Of a stretch of DNA of 43,976 nucleotides, positions 9,324 through 18,207 are shown piece by piece. The translations under genes and the position numbers were made by a program. Origin of the DNA: Methylobacterium sp. WL119 (lineage in GTDB: Bacteria > Pseudomonadota > Alphaproteobacteria > Rhizobiales > Beijerinckiaceae); the NCBI RefSeq assembly GCF_008039875.1, contig NZ_VRUU01000039.1, positions 1-43,976 of the forward strand, given 5' to 3'. The notes beneath the pieces were generated by a model that had not been told where the DNA came from, made no database searches, and saw only the letters and a program-made list of their open reading frames with translations. Each line of letters begins with the position of its first letter. Positions within the stretch are counted from its first letter, which is position 1.

Positions 9324-9355
9324 CGGCGCGGGCCTCGTCCCGCGCCGTTTCTTTT
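9324..9355 (+). terminator. Rho-independent terminator after the molybdenum hydroxylase operon
   Basis: A perfect 9-base GC stem (CGGCGCGGG / CCCGCGCCG) with a 6-base loop is followed by TTTCTTTT. It lies 76 bases after the large-subunit stop. Confidence 0.85.
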
Positions 9356-9411
9356 GGTCGCGTCGGTCCGGGCTCGCCGAAGCGCGACGCGGTGCCCATG
9401 TCGCATCCAGC

Positions 9412-10113
9412 ATGGACACCGCCTTCGACCGCACCGCCGCGCGCCTGCGCGCCTGCCGGATCTGCCGCGACGCGCCGCTCTACGGGCCGCCGCTGCCGCA
9501 GGAACCGCGCCCGATCGTCCAGGGGACCGCCACGGCGCGGCTGTGCATCGCCAGCCAAGCGCCCGGAACGCGGGCGGACCGCACCGGCATCCCGTTCATG
9601 GACCCGTCGGGGGTGCGCCTCCGGTCCTGGCTCGGTCTCGACGAGTCCGCCTTCTACGACGCGAGCCGGGTGTCGATCGTGCCGATGGGCTCGTGCTTCC
9701 CGGGGCTCGATGCCAAGGGCGGCGACAAGCCGCCGCGGCGCGAATGCGCCGAGCGCTGGCGCGACGAGCTCTTCGCCGGCCTGCCGCATCTCGAGCTCGT
9801 CCTGGTGATCGGCCAGTACGCGCAGGCGTGGCACCTCGGCAAGATGCCGGACGGGCTCACCGGCACGGTGCGGCGCTGGCGCCAAATCCTCGCCGAGCCG
9901 CGTGCCCCGCGTGTGCTGCCGCTGCCCCATCCGTCCTGGCGCAACAACGGCTGGCTCAAGCGGGAGCCCTGGTTCGAGGCCGAGCTACTGCCGGTGCTGA
10001 AGGCCGAGGTGGCCCGCGTCATGGCGGGCGGGGTCACGGCGAACGGAGTCATGGCTTCCGGTGTCATGGCTGCCCCCGCGGGGGCGCGATTGACACCGCA
10101 CCCGGCCGCGTGA
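9412..10113 (+). CDS. Uracil-DNA glycosylase family protein
   Basis: This 233-residue protein has the uracil-DNA-glycosylase fold. An N-terminal CRIC (15-18) precedes [19 protein letters not shown], where SQAPG is the glycosylase motif I (water-activating loop, about 48-52). [17 protein letters not shown] is the second conserved block. [13 protein letters not shown] is the third strand, and [13 protein letters not shown] (about 170-182) carries the histidine motif. Members are usually annotated as uracil-DNA glycosylase family, but activity is unproven for this short subgroup. The final 30 residues are outside the domain and are built from a 15-base tandem repeat. pyrF begins 12 bases after the stop, so co-transcription is likely. 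Confidence 0.87.
   Translation: MDTAFDRTAARLRACRICRDAPLYGPPLPQEPRPIVQGTATARLCIASQAPGTRADRTGIPFMDPSGVRLRSWLGLDESAFYDASRVSIVPMGSCFPGLDAKGGDKPPRRECAERWRDELFAGLPHLELVLVIGQYAQAWHLGKMPDGLTGTVRRWRQILAEPRAPRVLPLPHPSWRNNGWLKREPWFEAELLPVLKAEVARVMAGGVTANGVMASGVMAAPAGARLTPHPAA
10018..10077 (+). repeat. 15-base tandem repeat, four copies, inside the glycosylase-family gene
   Basis: Four in-register copies of a GTCATGGCnnnCGGn unit occupy 10018-10032, 10033-10047, 10048-10062 and 10063-10077; the second has C for T and the last ends in CCC. They encode the pentapeptides [15 protein letters not shown] and VMAAP at residues 203-222, past the last conserved domain motif. The period keeps the frame, so copy-number change would be tolerated. 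Confidence 0.85.
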
Positions 10114-10125
10114 TCGGGAACTGCG

Positions 10126-10845
10126 ATGCGAGATCAGCCCAACCCGAGCCCGACCGACCCGCGCGACCGCCTCATCGTCGCCCTCGACCTCGACGACCCG
10201 GCGGCGGCCCGCGCGCTGATCGACCGGATCGGGGACGCGGCGACGTTTTACAAGATCGGCTACCGCCTGGCCTATGCCGGCGGGCTGTCGCTGGTGCCGG
10301 AACTCGCCGCGCGCGGGCTCAAGGTCTTCCTCGACCTCAAGCTGCACGACATCGGCAACACGGTGGAGGAGGGGGTGCGTGCGCTCTCCGGCCTCGGCGC
10401 GACCTTCCTGACGGTGCATGCCTACCCGCAGACCATGCGCGCGGCGGTGCGCGGGCGCGGCGCGTCCGACCTGAAGATCCTCGCGGTGACGGTGCTCACC
10501 TCCTACGACGAGGGCGACGCGCGCGAATCCGGCTACGCGCTGCCGATCTCCGACCTCGTCGCGCACCGCGCCTTCCAGGCGGCCGAGGCCGGCATCGACG
10601 GCATCGTCTGCAGCGCCTTCGAGGCGGAGGCCGTCCGCACCGTCGTCGGCCCGGGCAGCCTGATCGTGACGCCGGGCATCCGCCCGGCCGGCAGCGCCGC
10701 CGGCGACCAGAAGCGGGTGATGACCCCGGGCCAGGCGCGCGCGGCGGGCATCGACCACGTCGTCGTCGGCCGCCCGATCACCGCTGCCGCAGATCCGCGC
10801 GCCGTGGCACAAGCGATCCTCGCCGAGATGGCAGCACAGGAGTGA
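10126..10845 (+). CDS. pyrF: Orotidine 5'-phosphate decarboxylase
   Basis: PyrF converts OMP to UMP, the last step of de novo pyrimidine synthesis, in the cytoplasm. The 239-residue TIM-barrel has the family length. It shows LIVALDLDD at strand 1, the catalytic D-K-D tetrad region [13 protein letters not shown] (D70, K72, D75), [21 protein letters not shown] and [13 protein letters not shown], which binds phosphate. It sits 12 bases after the glycosylase-family gene and 5 bases before the DUF1330 gene, an arrangement that implies one transcript. Confidence 0.97.
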   Translation: MRDQPNPSPTDPRDRLIVALDLDDPAAARALIDRIGDAATFYKIGYRLAYAGGLSLVPELAARGLKVFLDLKLHDIGNTVEEGVRALSGLGATFLTVHAYPQTMRAAVRGRGASDLKILAVTVLTSYDEGDARESGYALPISDLVAHRAFQAAEAGIDGIVCSAFEAEAVRTVVGPGSLIVTPGIRPAGSAAGDQKRVMTPGQARAAGIDHVVVGRPITAAADPRAVAQAILAEMAAQE

Positions 10846-10850
10846 CGAGA

Positions 10851-11195
10851 ATGACGCGCGGCTACTGGATCGTCCGGGTCGATGTGCGGGACGCGGAGGC
10901 CTACAAGGACTACGCCGCCTCGAACGGCGCCGCCTTCGCCGAGTTCGGCGGCCGCTTCCTCGTGCGCGGCGGACGCTTCGAGGCTGTGACCGGGACGGCG
11001 CGTGCCCGCAACGTGGTGATCGAGTTCGCGAGCTACGACGACGCGCTCGCCTGCTGGAAGTCGGACAGCTACCAGGCCGCACGCGCCAAGCAGAAGAACG
11101 GCGCCGACGCCGACATCCTGATCATCGAGGGCTACGACGGCGAGCAGCCGAACGTCGGCATCGCGCCGGAGCCGGCCAACCCCGCATCGGAGTGA
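10851..11195 (+). CDS. DUF1330 domain-containing protein
   Basis: This is a 114-residue protein of the dimeric alpha/beta-barrel DUF1330 family. It has the typical GYWIVRVDVRDAEAYKDYA opening, the glycine-rich GGRFLVRGG turn (about 33-41), then NVVIEFASYDDALACWKSDSYQ and a final DILIIEGYDG strand. About 15 extra residues follow the domain. No enzymatic activity is established for the family. It is 5 bases downstream of pyrF and converges on the tetR gene with only 10 bases between the two stops. Confidence 0.9.
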   Translation: MTRGYWIVRVDVRDAEAYKDYAASNGAAFAEFGGRFLVRGGRFEAVTGTARARNVVIEFASYDDALACWKSDSYQAARAKQKNGADADILIIEGYDGEQPNVGIAPEPANPASE

Positions 11196-11205
11196 CCGAC
11201 CCGTC

Positions 11206-11832
11206 TTAGCGGCCGGCCGGTCGCAGGCTTCGCAGCAGGAACGCGATCATCACGTCGAGGTCCGGCACGGGCGCGTCGGGATACTGGCTGACCAGCAGCG
11301 GATGGCTGTAGCGCGCGATCGCCGTGTGCAGGCAGCGCGCCGTGCCGGCCGGATCGTCCGTCTCGAACTCGCCGCGCGCGACGCCGTCGACGACGATCCG
11401 CTCGAACACCGCCCCGATCCGGTCGACGTGATGGCGGCAGACCTCCCAGCTCTCGCTCATCGCCGCCTCGATCATCTCGTGCATGCGCGGGAAGGCGCGG
11501 CAGCGCTCGGAGGTGTCGCGGTACAAGGCCCCGATCACCGCCGTCAGGCGGTCCGCGGCGCGCGAGCCCGGGGCGTCGGCGATGGTCGAGATCAGCGCCT
11601 CGACCTCGCCGACCAGGCGCTCGACCACCGCCTCGTTGATCGCCTTCTTCGAGTCGAAGAACCGGTAGACGTTGGCCGGGCTCATCTTCAGCGTCTTGGC
11701 GATGTCGGCGACCGTGGTCTTCTGGTAGCCGATCTCGCGGAACGAGCGCTCGGCCGTCGCCAGGATCCGGCAGCGCGTCGTCGGCGCGCTCTCGTCGCTC
11801 TGGATGCGTTCTAGGTCGACGGCGATGGTCAT
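11206..11832 (-). CDS. TetR/AcrR family transcriptional regulator
   Basis: This is a 208-residue one-component regulator. The N-terminal helix-turn-helix covers about residues 20-65, with TRCRILATAERSFREIGYQKTTVADIAKTLKMSPANVYRFFDSKKAINEAV showing the conserved recognition helix (SPANVYRFF). The C-terminal 140 residues are the ligand and dimer domain, of the TetR_C type with the HxHxxM-like RMHEMIEAAM stretch. It diverges from an SDR gene. Its promoter appears to overlap a palindrome and to give a leaderless message, which suggests autoregulation. The start at 11832 is set by the promoter spacing and the conserved N-terminal length. Confidence 0.92.
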   Translation of the reverse strand: MTIAVDLERIQSDESAPTTRCRILATAERSFREIGYQKTTVADIAKTLKMSPANVYRFFDSKKAINEAVVERLVGEVEALISTIADAPGSRAADRLTAVIGALYRDTSERCRAFPRMHEMIEAAMSESWEVCRHHVDRIGAVFERIVVDGVARGEFETDDPAGTARCLHTAIARYSHPLLVSQYPDAPVPDLDVMIAFLLRSLRPAGR

Positions 11833-11838
11833 GAACCG

Positions 11839-11868
11839 AGCGTATGCCGCAATCCGGCAAAGCGTCAA
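11839..11868 (-). promoter_or_regulatory. tetR promoter with operator-like palindrome in the spacer
   Basis: Reading on the minus strand, TTGACG (11868-11863) and TACGCT (11844-11839) are separated by 18 bases and match sigma-70 -35 and -10 elements. The spacer contains TGCCG-N5-CGGCA (11845-11859 on the plus strand), a plausible TetR operator. Only six bases separate the -10 box from the ATG, so transcription should start at or next to the start codon. Confidence 0.6.
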
Positions 11869-11976
11869 AATGTCGGACCGCGCACCCGTGAGGAACCGGG
11901 CCGCGACGCCCGAATTGGCCCGCTGAAACGGCCCGATGGCGGGGCCGGACCACCTCCAGCAGCGAAGCCGGCACCG

Positions 11977-12747
11977 ATGAAGCTCGAAGGCAAGAAGGCC
12001 CTGATCACCGGTGCGGATTCCGGGATCGGCCGGGCCACCGCACTCCTGTTCGCGCAGCACGGCGCGGACGTCGCGATCACCTACAACACCGACGCGGACG
12101 GCATCGCCGAGACCGCGCGCCTGGTCGAGGAGACCGGGCGCCGGGCGCTGGTGATCCAGAACGACGTCGGCGACCCGGCCTCCGTCACCGCCACCTTCGA
12201 CCGCATCGCCAGCGACCTCGGGCCGATCGACATCCTGGTGGCCAATGCCGGGCAGGCGATGAGCGGGATGGCGGTGGCGGACATGGAGGGTGCGCGGCTG
12301 GAGCAGATCCTGCGCGTGAACCTGATGGGGCCGCTGTTCTGCGCCCGCGCCTTCATCAAGCTGCGCCGGGTGCAGGGCGGCCGCGGCAAGATCGTGATGG
12401 TCTCGTCGGTCGCGCAGCACCTGCCGACGCCGGAAAGCGCGCCCTACGGCATGTCGAAGGCGGGCGTCGGATCGCTCTGCCGAAGCCTGTCGCGCGAGCT
12501 CGCCGAGGACAAGATCAACGTCAACAACGTCGCACCCGGCCTGATCGAGACGCCGATGACCGCCGACCGCTTCGAGGACCCGAAGGTGCTCGACAAGTCG
12601 CTCGAGCGGATCCCGTGGCATCGCGCCGGGCAGCCCGACGACATCGCCAAGGCGATCCTCTACCTCAGCAGCGACGATGCCGACTACGTCACCGGGCACA
12701 CCCTCGTCGTCGACGGCGGCCTGACGATGCAGTGGGGCGGCGCCTGA
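11977..12747 (+). CDS. Short-chain dehydrogenase/reductase (glucose 1-dehydrogenase-like)
   Basis: This 256-residue classical SDR has a Rossmann motif TGADSGIG (11-18), ANAG (89-92), a catalytic serine at SS143-144, and YGMSK with Tyr157 and Lys161. PGLIETPM and the C-terminal YVTGHTLVVDGGLTMQWGG are typical of the glucose 1-dehydrogenase-like subgroup (FabG-type). Substrate and direction cannot be told from sequence. It diverges from tetR across 144 bases, so the TetR protein is a likely regulator of this gene. Confidence 0.92.
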   Translation: MKLEGKKALITGADSGIGRATALLFAQHGADVAITYNTDADGIAETARLVEETGRRALVIQNDVGDPASVTATFDRIASDLGPIDILVANAGQAMSGMAVADMEGARLEQILRVNLMGPLFCARAFIKLRRVQGGRGKIVMVSSVAQHLPTPESAPYGMSKAGVGSLCRSLSRELAEDKINVNNVAPGLIETPMTADRFEDPKVLDKSLERIPWHRAGQPDDIAKAILYLSSDDADYVTGHTLVVDGGLTMQWGGA

Positions 12748-12834
12748 ACCGCGACCGGCCGTTTCGACCGCGTCCCTCGGGAAATCTCGGCAACGTTAAC
12801 AGGATGGTAGCGGACTTCAGTCACATCTGAGGGT

Positions 12835-14574
12835 ATGCTGTTCCAGTTCAGAACCAGAGCCCCAGCGCGCACCATCGACGCCTCCACGCCAATGGAGGCG
12901 GTCGAGCAGCCCAAGCCCGTGGCGGCCGTCGCGGCGCGCCTCGACAGCGACGTCGTGAACGCCATCGAGGAAGACGTCCGCTCCGCGATCGAAGGGGTGA
13001 GCCGCTCGATCGAGACCGCGCAGAGCGACGTCGCCGAGATGAAGGGCGGCCTCTCCGCGATCCGGGCGCAGATGGACGACCTCGTCCGGGTCTCGCGAAA
13101 CGCGGCCGCCGCGACCGCGAGCCTCGCCGGCCAGACCGGAAGCCTGTCGACCCTCGCGAGCCAGACCGCCGCGGCCATGTCGCAGGCCGGCGGCCATCTC
13201 GACCATGCCGGCGATCGCGGCTCCGAGGCGCGCGCCCTGATCGCGACGCTGGCCCAGGCCGGCAACGAGATCGCCGGCATCGTCGACACGATCGCCGCGG
13301 TGGCGCGGCAGACGAACCTGCTCGCGCTGAACGCCACGATCGAGGCCGCCCGCGCCGGCGAGGCCGGGCGCGGCTTCGCGGTCGTCGCCGCCGAGGTCAA
13401 GGCGCTCTCGGTCGAGACGGCGCGGGCGGCCGAGGAGGTGCGGACCCGCGTCCTGCGCCTGCGGGAAGGCGCCGCCGCCTCCGGCGCCGCGATCGAGGCC
13501 GCGGCCGGGGCCATCGAATCGGTCCGCCCGTCCTTCGCCAGCGTCCGGGAGATCGCCGGCATCCAAGCCCGCACGGTCACGAGCATCGTCGACGAGGCGA
13601 CCCGCACCTCGGACCTCGTCGCGCATCTCGACGCGGATGCGGGCTCGGCCAGCGCCGCCGCGTTCGACCTCGACCGCCAGGCGGAGCGCATGCAGTCGGC
13701 CACCGCGTCCGCGGCCGAGCAGGCCGGCCGCCTGGGCCAGCGCTTCGTCACCGTGGTCCGCCAGAGCGAGCTCGGCGACCGGCGCCGGTTCGATCGTTAC
13801 CCGGCCGACCTCCAGGTCCGCCTGCCGGATGGGCGCAGCACCCGCACGGTTGATCTGAGCGAGGGCGGCGTCCTGCTGCGCGCGCCGGAGGGGGAATCCA
13901 TCGCGGTCGGGGCCGGCATCGCCATCGCGATCGACACCGTCGGCGTGGTCCAGGCACAGGTGGTGGCGACGAGCGCGATGGGGGTGCACTGCGCGTTCCA
14001 GGCGAACGACGGCGCGTTCCGCGACAAGCTGCTGGCAAAGATCGCGTCGATCCACGCGGAGCACGCGCCGCTGATCGTCAAGGTCCAGGCCCTGGCGGCG
14101 CAGGCCGCGTCGATCCTCGAAGGAGAGCTGGCCGCGGGGCGCGTGTCGGAGGCGGCCCTGTTCGACACCGACTACCGGCCGATCGCCGGCTCAAACCCGG
14201 CGCAGTTCATGACGCGCTCGGTCGAGCCGATCGTGCGTTTGCTCGGACCGATCCTCGAGGCGGAACTCGGGCGCGACGAGCGGATGATGTTCTGCATCCT
14301 GACCGACCGCAACGGCTTCCTGCCGTTCCACAACCGGGTCTACTCGCAGCCGCAGCGCAGCGACGACCCGATGTGGAACCACGTCAACGCGCGGAACCTG
14401 CGCATCTTCGACGACCGGACCGGCATCACGGCAGCGCGTTCAATGCGGCCGGTGACGCTTCAGGTCTACCGACGCGAACTCGGCACCCAGATCATCATGG
14501 TGACCGAAGTCGACGCACCGCTGAAGATCAAAGGGCGCCACTGGGGCGGCTGCCGGACCGCCTATCGCTTGTGA
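12835..14574 (+). CDS. Soluble methyl-accepting chemotaxis-like protein with PilZ and C-terminal domains
   Basis: This 579-residue protein has no transmembrane segment. Residues about 40-310 are an MCP signalling coiled coil whose hairpin tip ([36 protein letters not shown], quoted in pieces: [19 protein letters not shown] at 159-177) is canonical. A PilZ domain follows, with the c-di-GMP-binding RRRFDR (316-321) and DLSEGG (340-345). Residues about 428-579 match a conserved extension found on other MCPs, with [20 protein letters not shown] and [13 protein letters not shown]. No HAMP domain is present. It probably couples cytosolic c-di-GMP and another cue to CheA/CheW arrays. It is monocistronic as far as the sequence shows. 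Confidence 0.93.
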   Translation: MLFQFRTRAPARTIDASTPMEAVEQPKPVAAVAARLDSDVVNAIEEDVRSAIEGVSRSIETAQSDVAEMKGGLSAIRAQMDDLVRVSRNAAAATASLAGQTGSLSTLASQTAAAMSQAGGHLDHAGDRGSEARALIATLAQAGNEIAGIVDTIAAVARQTNLLALNATIEAARAGEAGRGFAVVAAEVKALSVETARAAEEVRTRVLRLREGAAASGAAIEAAAGAIESVRPSFASVREIAGIQARTVTSIVDEATRTSDLVAHLDADAGSASAAAFDLDRQAERMQSATASAAEQAGRLGQRFVTVVRQSELGDRRRFDRYPADLQVRLPDGRSTRTVDLSEGGVLLRAPEGESIAVGAGIAIAIDTVGVVQAQVVATSAMGVHCAFQANDGAFRDKLLAKIASIHAEHAPLIVKVQALAAQAASILEGELAAGRVSEAALFDTDYRPIAGSNPAQFMTRSVEPIVRLLGPILEAELGRDERMMFCILTDRNGFLPFHNRVYSQPQRSDDPMWNHVNARNLRIFDDRTGITAARSMRPVTLQVYRRELGTQIIMVTEVDAPLKIKGRHWGGCRTAYRL

Positions 14575-14635
14575 CCGACGCGGGCCGGAGGGCCCGCATC
14601 ACCCTGATCGATCGAACGCCGAAAAAGCAGACGGC

Positions 14636-14833
14636 TTACGAACCGAACTGCGAGCCGAGCTGCTCGAGGTATTCGGCGAGGTCGACGCCGCCGACGCGCT
14701 TGCCGTAGTCGAAGCGCATGCCCTGGCGGATGTCGACCGCCGCGCTCTTGGTCGTCAGCGTGAACGGACGGACGCAGACCCAGGCGCCGTCGCGGCGGTG
14801 TTCGAAGTATCCGAGGATTTCGTGCTTGCCCAT
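14636..14833 (-). CDS. Small conserved hypothetical protein (65 residues)
   Basis: This short, soluble, mixed-charge protein starts MGKHEILGYFEHRRDG and ends EYLEQLGSQFGS. It has no signal peptide, membrane segment or known motif. The composition is normal for coding DNA of this genome, and the start at 14833 avoids an unlikely 15-residue extension. Its stop lies 61 bases from the convergent MCP stop. I do not recognise a family. Confidence 0.6.
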   Translation of the reverse strand: MGKHEILGYFEHRRDGAWVCVRPFTLTTKSAAVDIRQGMRFDYGKRVGGVDLAEYLEQLGSQFGS

Positions 14834-15186
14834 GTCTCGGTCCCGTATGGATTTTCGGGATAACGAGCACGGCCCCACTTCGTTCGACGCGCGCGGAGAT
14901 TTATCCGCATCGTACCGTCAAGCTTTGGTCTTTGCAGGGCAGCACGTGTTTGCTGCGAGGCAACATGGCGACGCACGACGAACCTTGTTCCGACGCGCAT
15001 GAGCTGGGCGCTTCGTCGATCGCCGTCTCCCGCGCGTCCCTGGTGCCGAGATGCCGCGCAGCGACACCGCAGACGGCCGCGTGATCCCGAGAGCTTGCTG
15101 CTTACGAGGTCCACTCGGCGCGATCACTTCAGCACGCGGTGATAGGTAAGAGCGAGGCCGGTCGCAACGCCGGCCGCTCGCCGCGT
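14834..15186. other. 353-base gap without a recognisable gene
   Basis: This gap holds the upstream region of the 65-residue gene and the downstream region of the Gfo/Idh/MocA gene, both minus. It is less GC-rich than its surroundings near 14870-14930. No open frame with convincing coding character is seen. The only structure noticed is the hairpin at 15150-15179. Confidence 0.6.
15150..15179 (-). terminator. Possible terminator of the Gfo/Idh/MocA gene
   Basis: GAGCG-A-GGCCGG pairs with CCGGCCGCTC, a 10-pair stem with one bulged A and a short loop. It lies 8 bases past the stop on the minus strand. The following minus-strand bases (TTACC) are only weakly T-rich, so efficiency is doubtful. 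Confidence 0.35.
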
Positions 15187-16284
15187 TCAGCCGCCCGGCT
15201 TGGCGGCGTTGACGAGGTCCGGAGGCGTGATCTCGGGCAGCGCGATCGCCTGCGACGCAACCGGCCGCGTCCGGCGTCGCATCGGCGCGAGGGCCTGCGG
15301 CTGGCCGGTCTCGAGCGCGCGCTCGATCGCAGCAAGGATGCGGACGTCGGCCAGCCCCTCCTCGCCGTCCGGCTCCGGCACGCGTCTGTTCAGGATGCAA
15401 TCCGAGAAGTACCGCGTCTCGGCCCCGAACTGGTCGACGCTCGGATAGGACAGGGCTTCGGTCTCGCCGCCACGGGTCAGCTCGCCCGCGAGCGACTGGC
15501 CGAAGGTGAAGCCCGGCGCCATCAGGAGGTCGCCCTCGGTCCCGGCGATGCGGTAGGCGTCGACCGAATCGGTCTCGTAGGAGACGGTGAACTGCGCGAG
15601 GCGGTCGCCGGGGAAGCGGAGCGTGACCGCGACGGTGCCGTGGAAGGCGTAGGGGCTTCCCGGCCGGCGGGTACCGTGGGCGTAGACCTCGACCGGCTCG
15701 TCGGCGAACAGGTTGCGCACGGCGTTGATCGGATAGGTGCCCATGTCCGGCACCGGCCCGGCCCAGTAGCCCTGGTGCGCGCGGTGGTTCTCGGTCGCGA
15801 CGTGCTGGCCGAAGGTCGCGGTGAAGACCAGCGGCTCGCCGATCGCGCCGGTCCGCACCCGCTCGATCGCGTCGAGGGTGCCGGGCTCGAAGTGCAGGCG
15901 GTAGGCCAGCATCAGCCGGACGTTGCCGCGCTCGGCCGCGGCGATGATCGCCTCGCACTCGGCGACGCTCGTCGCCATCGGCTTCTCGAGCAGCACATGG
16001 ATGCCGGCCTCCAGCGCGGGCACGGCGTAGTCGCGGTGCATCCCGTTCGGCAGCGCGAGGTAGACGGCATCGAACAGGCCGGAGGCCAGAGCCTCGGCGT
16101 AGCGGTCGTAGGAGAAGGTGGTCAGGCGATAGCGTTCGCCGAGCGAAGCAGCCTTCTCCGGATCGCCGGTGACCAGCGCCGTGATCGTCGAATTGCCGGT
16201 CTGCGCCACCGCCGGCATGAAGGCGGCCTGCGAGATCCATCCGCCGCCGACCACCGCGTAGCGGATCGCCTTCGCATCACTCAT
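15187..16284 (-). CDS. Gfo/Idh/MocA family oxidoreductase
   Basis: This 365-residue NAD(P)-dependent sugar or inositol dehydrogenase-like protein has the N-terminal Rossmann motif YAVVGGGWISQAAF (9-22), with the usual GxGxxG changed to GGGWIS. ALPNGMHRDYA and LLEKPMATSVAE contain the conserved EKP lysine. The C-terminal alpha/beta domain shows DMGTYPINAVRNLF, where family members have the catalytic D-x-G-x-H; the histidine position is not obvious, so the reaction is uncertain. The start at 16284 (MSDAKAIRYAVVG) gives a standard N-terminus. It lies downstream of cysI with an 87-base gap and the same orientation, possibly co-transcribed, though no sulfur role is implied. Confidence 0.88.
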   Translation of the reverse strand: MSDAKAIRYAVVGGGWISQAAFMPAVAQTGNSTITALVTGDPEKAASLGERYRLTTFSYDRYAEALASGLFDAVYLALPNGMHRDYAVPALEAGIHVLLEKPMATSVAECEAIIAAAERGNVRLMLAYRLHFEPGTLDAIERVRTGAIGEPLVFTATFGQHVATENHRAHQGYWAGPVPDMGTYPINAVRNLFADEPVEVYAHGTRRPGSPYAFHGTVAVTLRFPGDRLAQFTVSYETDSVDAYRIAGTEGDLLMAPGFTFGQSLAGELTRGGETEALSYPSVDQFGAETRYFSDCILNRRVPEPDGEEGLADVRILAAIERALETGQPQALAPMRRRTRPVASQAIALPEITPPDLVNAAKPGG

Positions 16285-16371
16285 GGTCGCCCCCGGGTTA
16301 CGCCGATGCAGGCGCAACGCGAGGTGCGAGCCGAGGTTTCCGAACGCTCGCGGCGCGGAGGCGGTTTCGCG

Positions 16372-18168
16372 TCAGGCGGCGGGCTTCAGCGCGCCGATGT
16401 TGTCGTGGAAGTCGGGCCCGTTGGTGGTCTTCGCCACGTGGCCGGCGCGGACGAGGTAGTCGCCGAAGCGCTCGCCCGGATTGCGGCCGCGCGCGTAGTC
16501 GGCGAAGAGCGGGTCGAGGGTGTCGCGGATCTCGTCGGCCTTCACGTCCTCGCGGTAGAGCTTGCCCAGCCGCGAGCCGTCGAAGGCGGCGCCGAGGTAG
16601 AGGTGGTAGCGCTCGGGGCCGCGGCCGACGAGGCCGATCTCGGCGATGAACGGGCGGGCGCAGCCGTTCGGGCAGCCGGTCGAGCGGATCGTGATCTCGT
16701 CGTCCTGCAGGCCGTGGCGGGCGAGGCTCGTCTCCAGCTCGGTCATCAGGTCGGGCAGGTAGCGCTCGCTCTCGGCCAGGGCGAGGCCGCAGGTCGGCAG
16801 CGCGACGCAGGCGATCGAGTTGCGCCGCAGGGCGCCGGCGCCCTTGGTCAGGCCGTATTCGTCGACCAGCGCCTCGATCGCCGCCCGCTTCTCGGAGGGC
16901 ACGTTGGCGATGATCACGTTCTGGTTGCCAGTGAGGCGGAAGTCGCCCTCGTGCTCGGTGGCGATCCGGCGCAGGCCGCTCAGGAACTTCGGGCCGTCCT
17001 CGTAATCCTTGATCCGGCCCGACGGCACGTACAGCGTCAGGTGGTGGCGGCCGTCGTCGCCTTCGGTCCAACCGTAGCGGTCGCCGTTGCCGGTGAAGGC
17101 GAACGGCTTCGGGTCGGTGAAGGCCTTGCCGACGCGCGCCTCGACCTCGGCGCGGAACGCCTTCAGGCCGTAGCGCTCGATCGTGTACTTGAGCCGGGCG
17201 TTCTTGCGGTTGGTGCGGTTGCCCCAGTCGCGCTGCACCGTCATCACCGCTTCGGCGACCTTCACCGCCTCGTCCGGCTTGCAGAACAGCATCAGGTCGG
17301 CGGTGCGCGGGAAAGTGTCCGGCTCGCCGTGGGTCATGCCCATGCCGCCACCGACGGTGACGTTCCAGCCGGTGAGCTTGTTGGCCTTGTCGAGGATCGC
17401 GATGAAGCCGAGGTCGTGCGCGAACACGTCGACCTCGTTCGAGGGCGGCACCGCGACGACGATCTTGAACTTCCGCGGCAGGTAGGTCTTGCCGTAGACC
17501 GGCTCGAACTCCTCCTCGCCGCCGACGACCTTCTCGCCGTCGAGCCAGATCTCGCGCCAGGCATTGGTCCGCGGCAGCAGCGAATCGGAGATGTCCTTGG
17601 CCAGCTCGTAGGCCGCGGCGTGCGCGTGGGTCTGGGCCGGGTTGGTCGCGGCCATGACGTTGCGGTTGACGTCGCCGCAGGCGGCGATGGTGTCCAGCAG
17701 CGCGGCGTCGATCGCCGCCATGGTGCGCTTGAGGTTCGACTTGATCACGCCGTGATACTGGAAGGTCTGGCGCGTCGTCGCGCGGATCGCGTCGCCGGCA
17801 TAGGTCGTGGCGATGTCGTCCAGCGCCAGCCACTGCTTCGGGCTGATGACGCCGCCGGCGATGCGCAGGCGGATCATGAAGGCGTAGGCTTTGTCGAGCT
17901 TCTTCTTGGTCCGCTCCGGGCGCAGGTCGCGATCGTCCTGCAGGTACATCCCGTGGAACTTCACGAGCTGGCCGTCATCGTCGGAGATCGCGCCGGTGGC
18001 GTGCTTGAGCAGCCCGTCGGCCAAGCCGCCGCGGAGATAGCCGCTCGCGATCTTCAGGTGCTCGTTGTGCGCGAGCCCCGCAGCCCGCGCGGCCTCCGCC
18101 TCGTCGATCGGGCGGCCGGTCGGCGGGGTCTCGTAGACGCGCTCGGAAGCAGGCTTGTGGTCGTCCAT
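16372..18168 (-). CDS. cysI: Sulfite reductase hemoprotein beta subunit
   Basis: CysI reduces sulfite to sulfide by six electrons on a siroheme-[4Fe-4S] centre, receiving electrons from CysJ. The 598-residue product contains both nitrite/sulfite-reductase half-repeats. It has TRQTFQYHGV and the cluster cysteines in CVALPTC (454, 460) and STGCPNGC (499, 503), the last ligating siroheme as well. GNQNVIIANV and GGMGMTHG are further family blocks. The ATG at 18168 fits the conserved N-terminus. It lies downstream of cysJ on the same strand, separated by a 186-base repeat-filled region. No cysG siroheme synthase gene is in the window. Confidence 0.96.
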   Translation of the reverse strand: MDDHKPASERVYETPPTGRPIDEAEAARAAGLAHNEHLKIASGYLRGGLADGLLKHATGAISDDDGQLVKFHGMYLQDDRDLRPERTKKKLDKAYAFMIRLRIAGGVISPKQWLALDDIATTYAGDAIRATTRQTFQYHGVIKSNLKRTMAAIDAALLDTIAACGDVNRNVMAATNPAQTHAHAAAYELAKDISDSLLPRTNAWREIWLDGEKVVGGEEEFEPVYGKTYLPRKFKIVVAVPPSNEVDVFAHDLGFIAILDKANKLTGWNVTVGGGMGMTHGEPDTFPRTADLMLFCKPDEAVKVAEAVMTVQRDWGNRTNRKNARLKYTIERYGLKAFRAEVEARVGKAFTDPKPFAFTGNGDRYGWTEGDDGRHHLTLYVPSGRIKDYEDGPKFLSGLRRIATEHEGDFRLTGNQNVIIANVPSEKRAAIEALVDEYGLTKGAGALRRNSIACVALPTCGLALAESERYLPDLMTELETSLARHGLQDDEITIRSTGCPNGCARPFIAEIGLVGRGPERYHLYLGAAFDGSRLGKLYREDVKADEIRDTLDPLFADYARGRNPGERFGDYLVRAGHVAKTTNGPDFHDNIGALKPAA

Positions 18169-18207
18169 GGCGGTGATCCGTCTCGATTCGTTTCGACTGC
18201 CGACGCA

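Noticed and set aside
6434..9406. 990-codon open frame antisense to the molybdenum hydroxylase genes
   Set aside because: Arg/Ala/Asp-biased, no domain, and wholly complementary to two genes with unmistakable motifs.
10018..10077. CRISPR array in the glycosylase-family gene
   Set aside because: The units are contiguous, 15 bases long, without spacers and in coding frame; a tandem repeat is the simple explanation.
14580..14597. GCGGGCC-GGAG-GGCCCGC hairpin after the MCP gene
   Set aside because: A 7-base stem without a T-tract on either strand; too weak to list as a terminator, though it may be a 3' structure.
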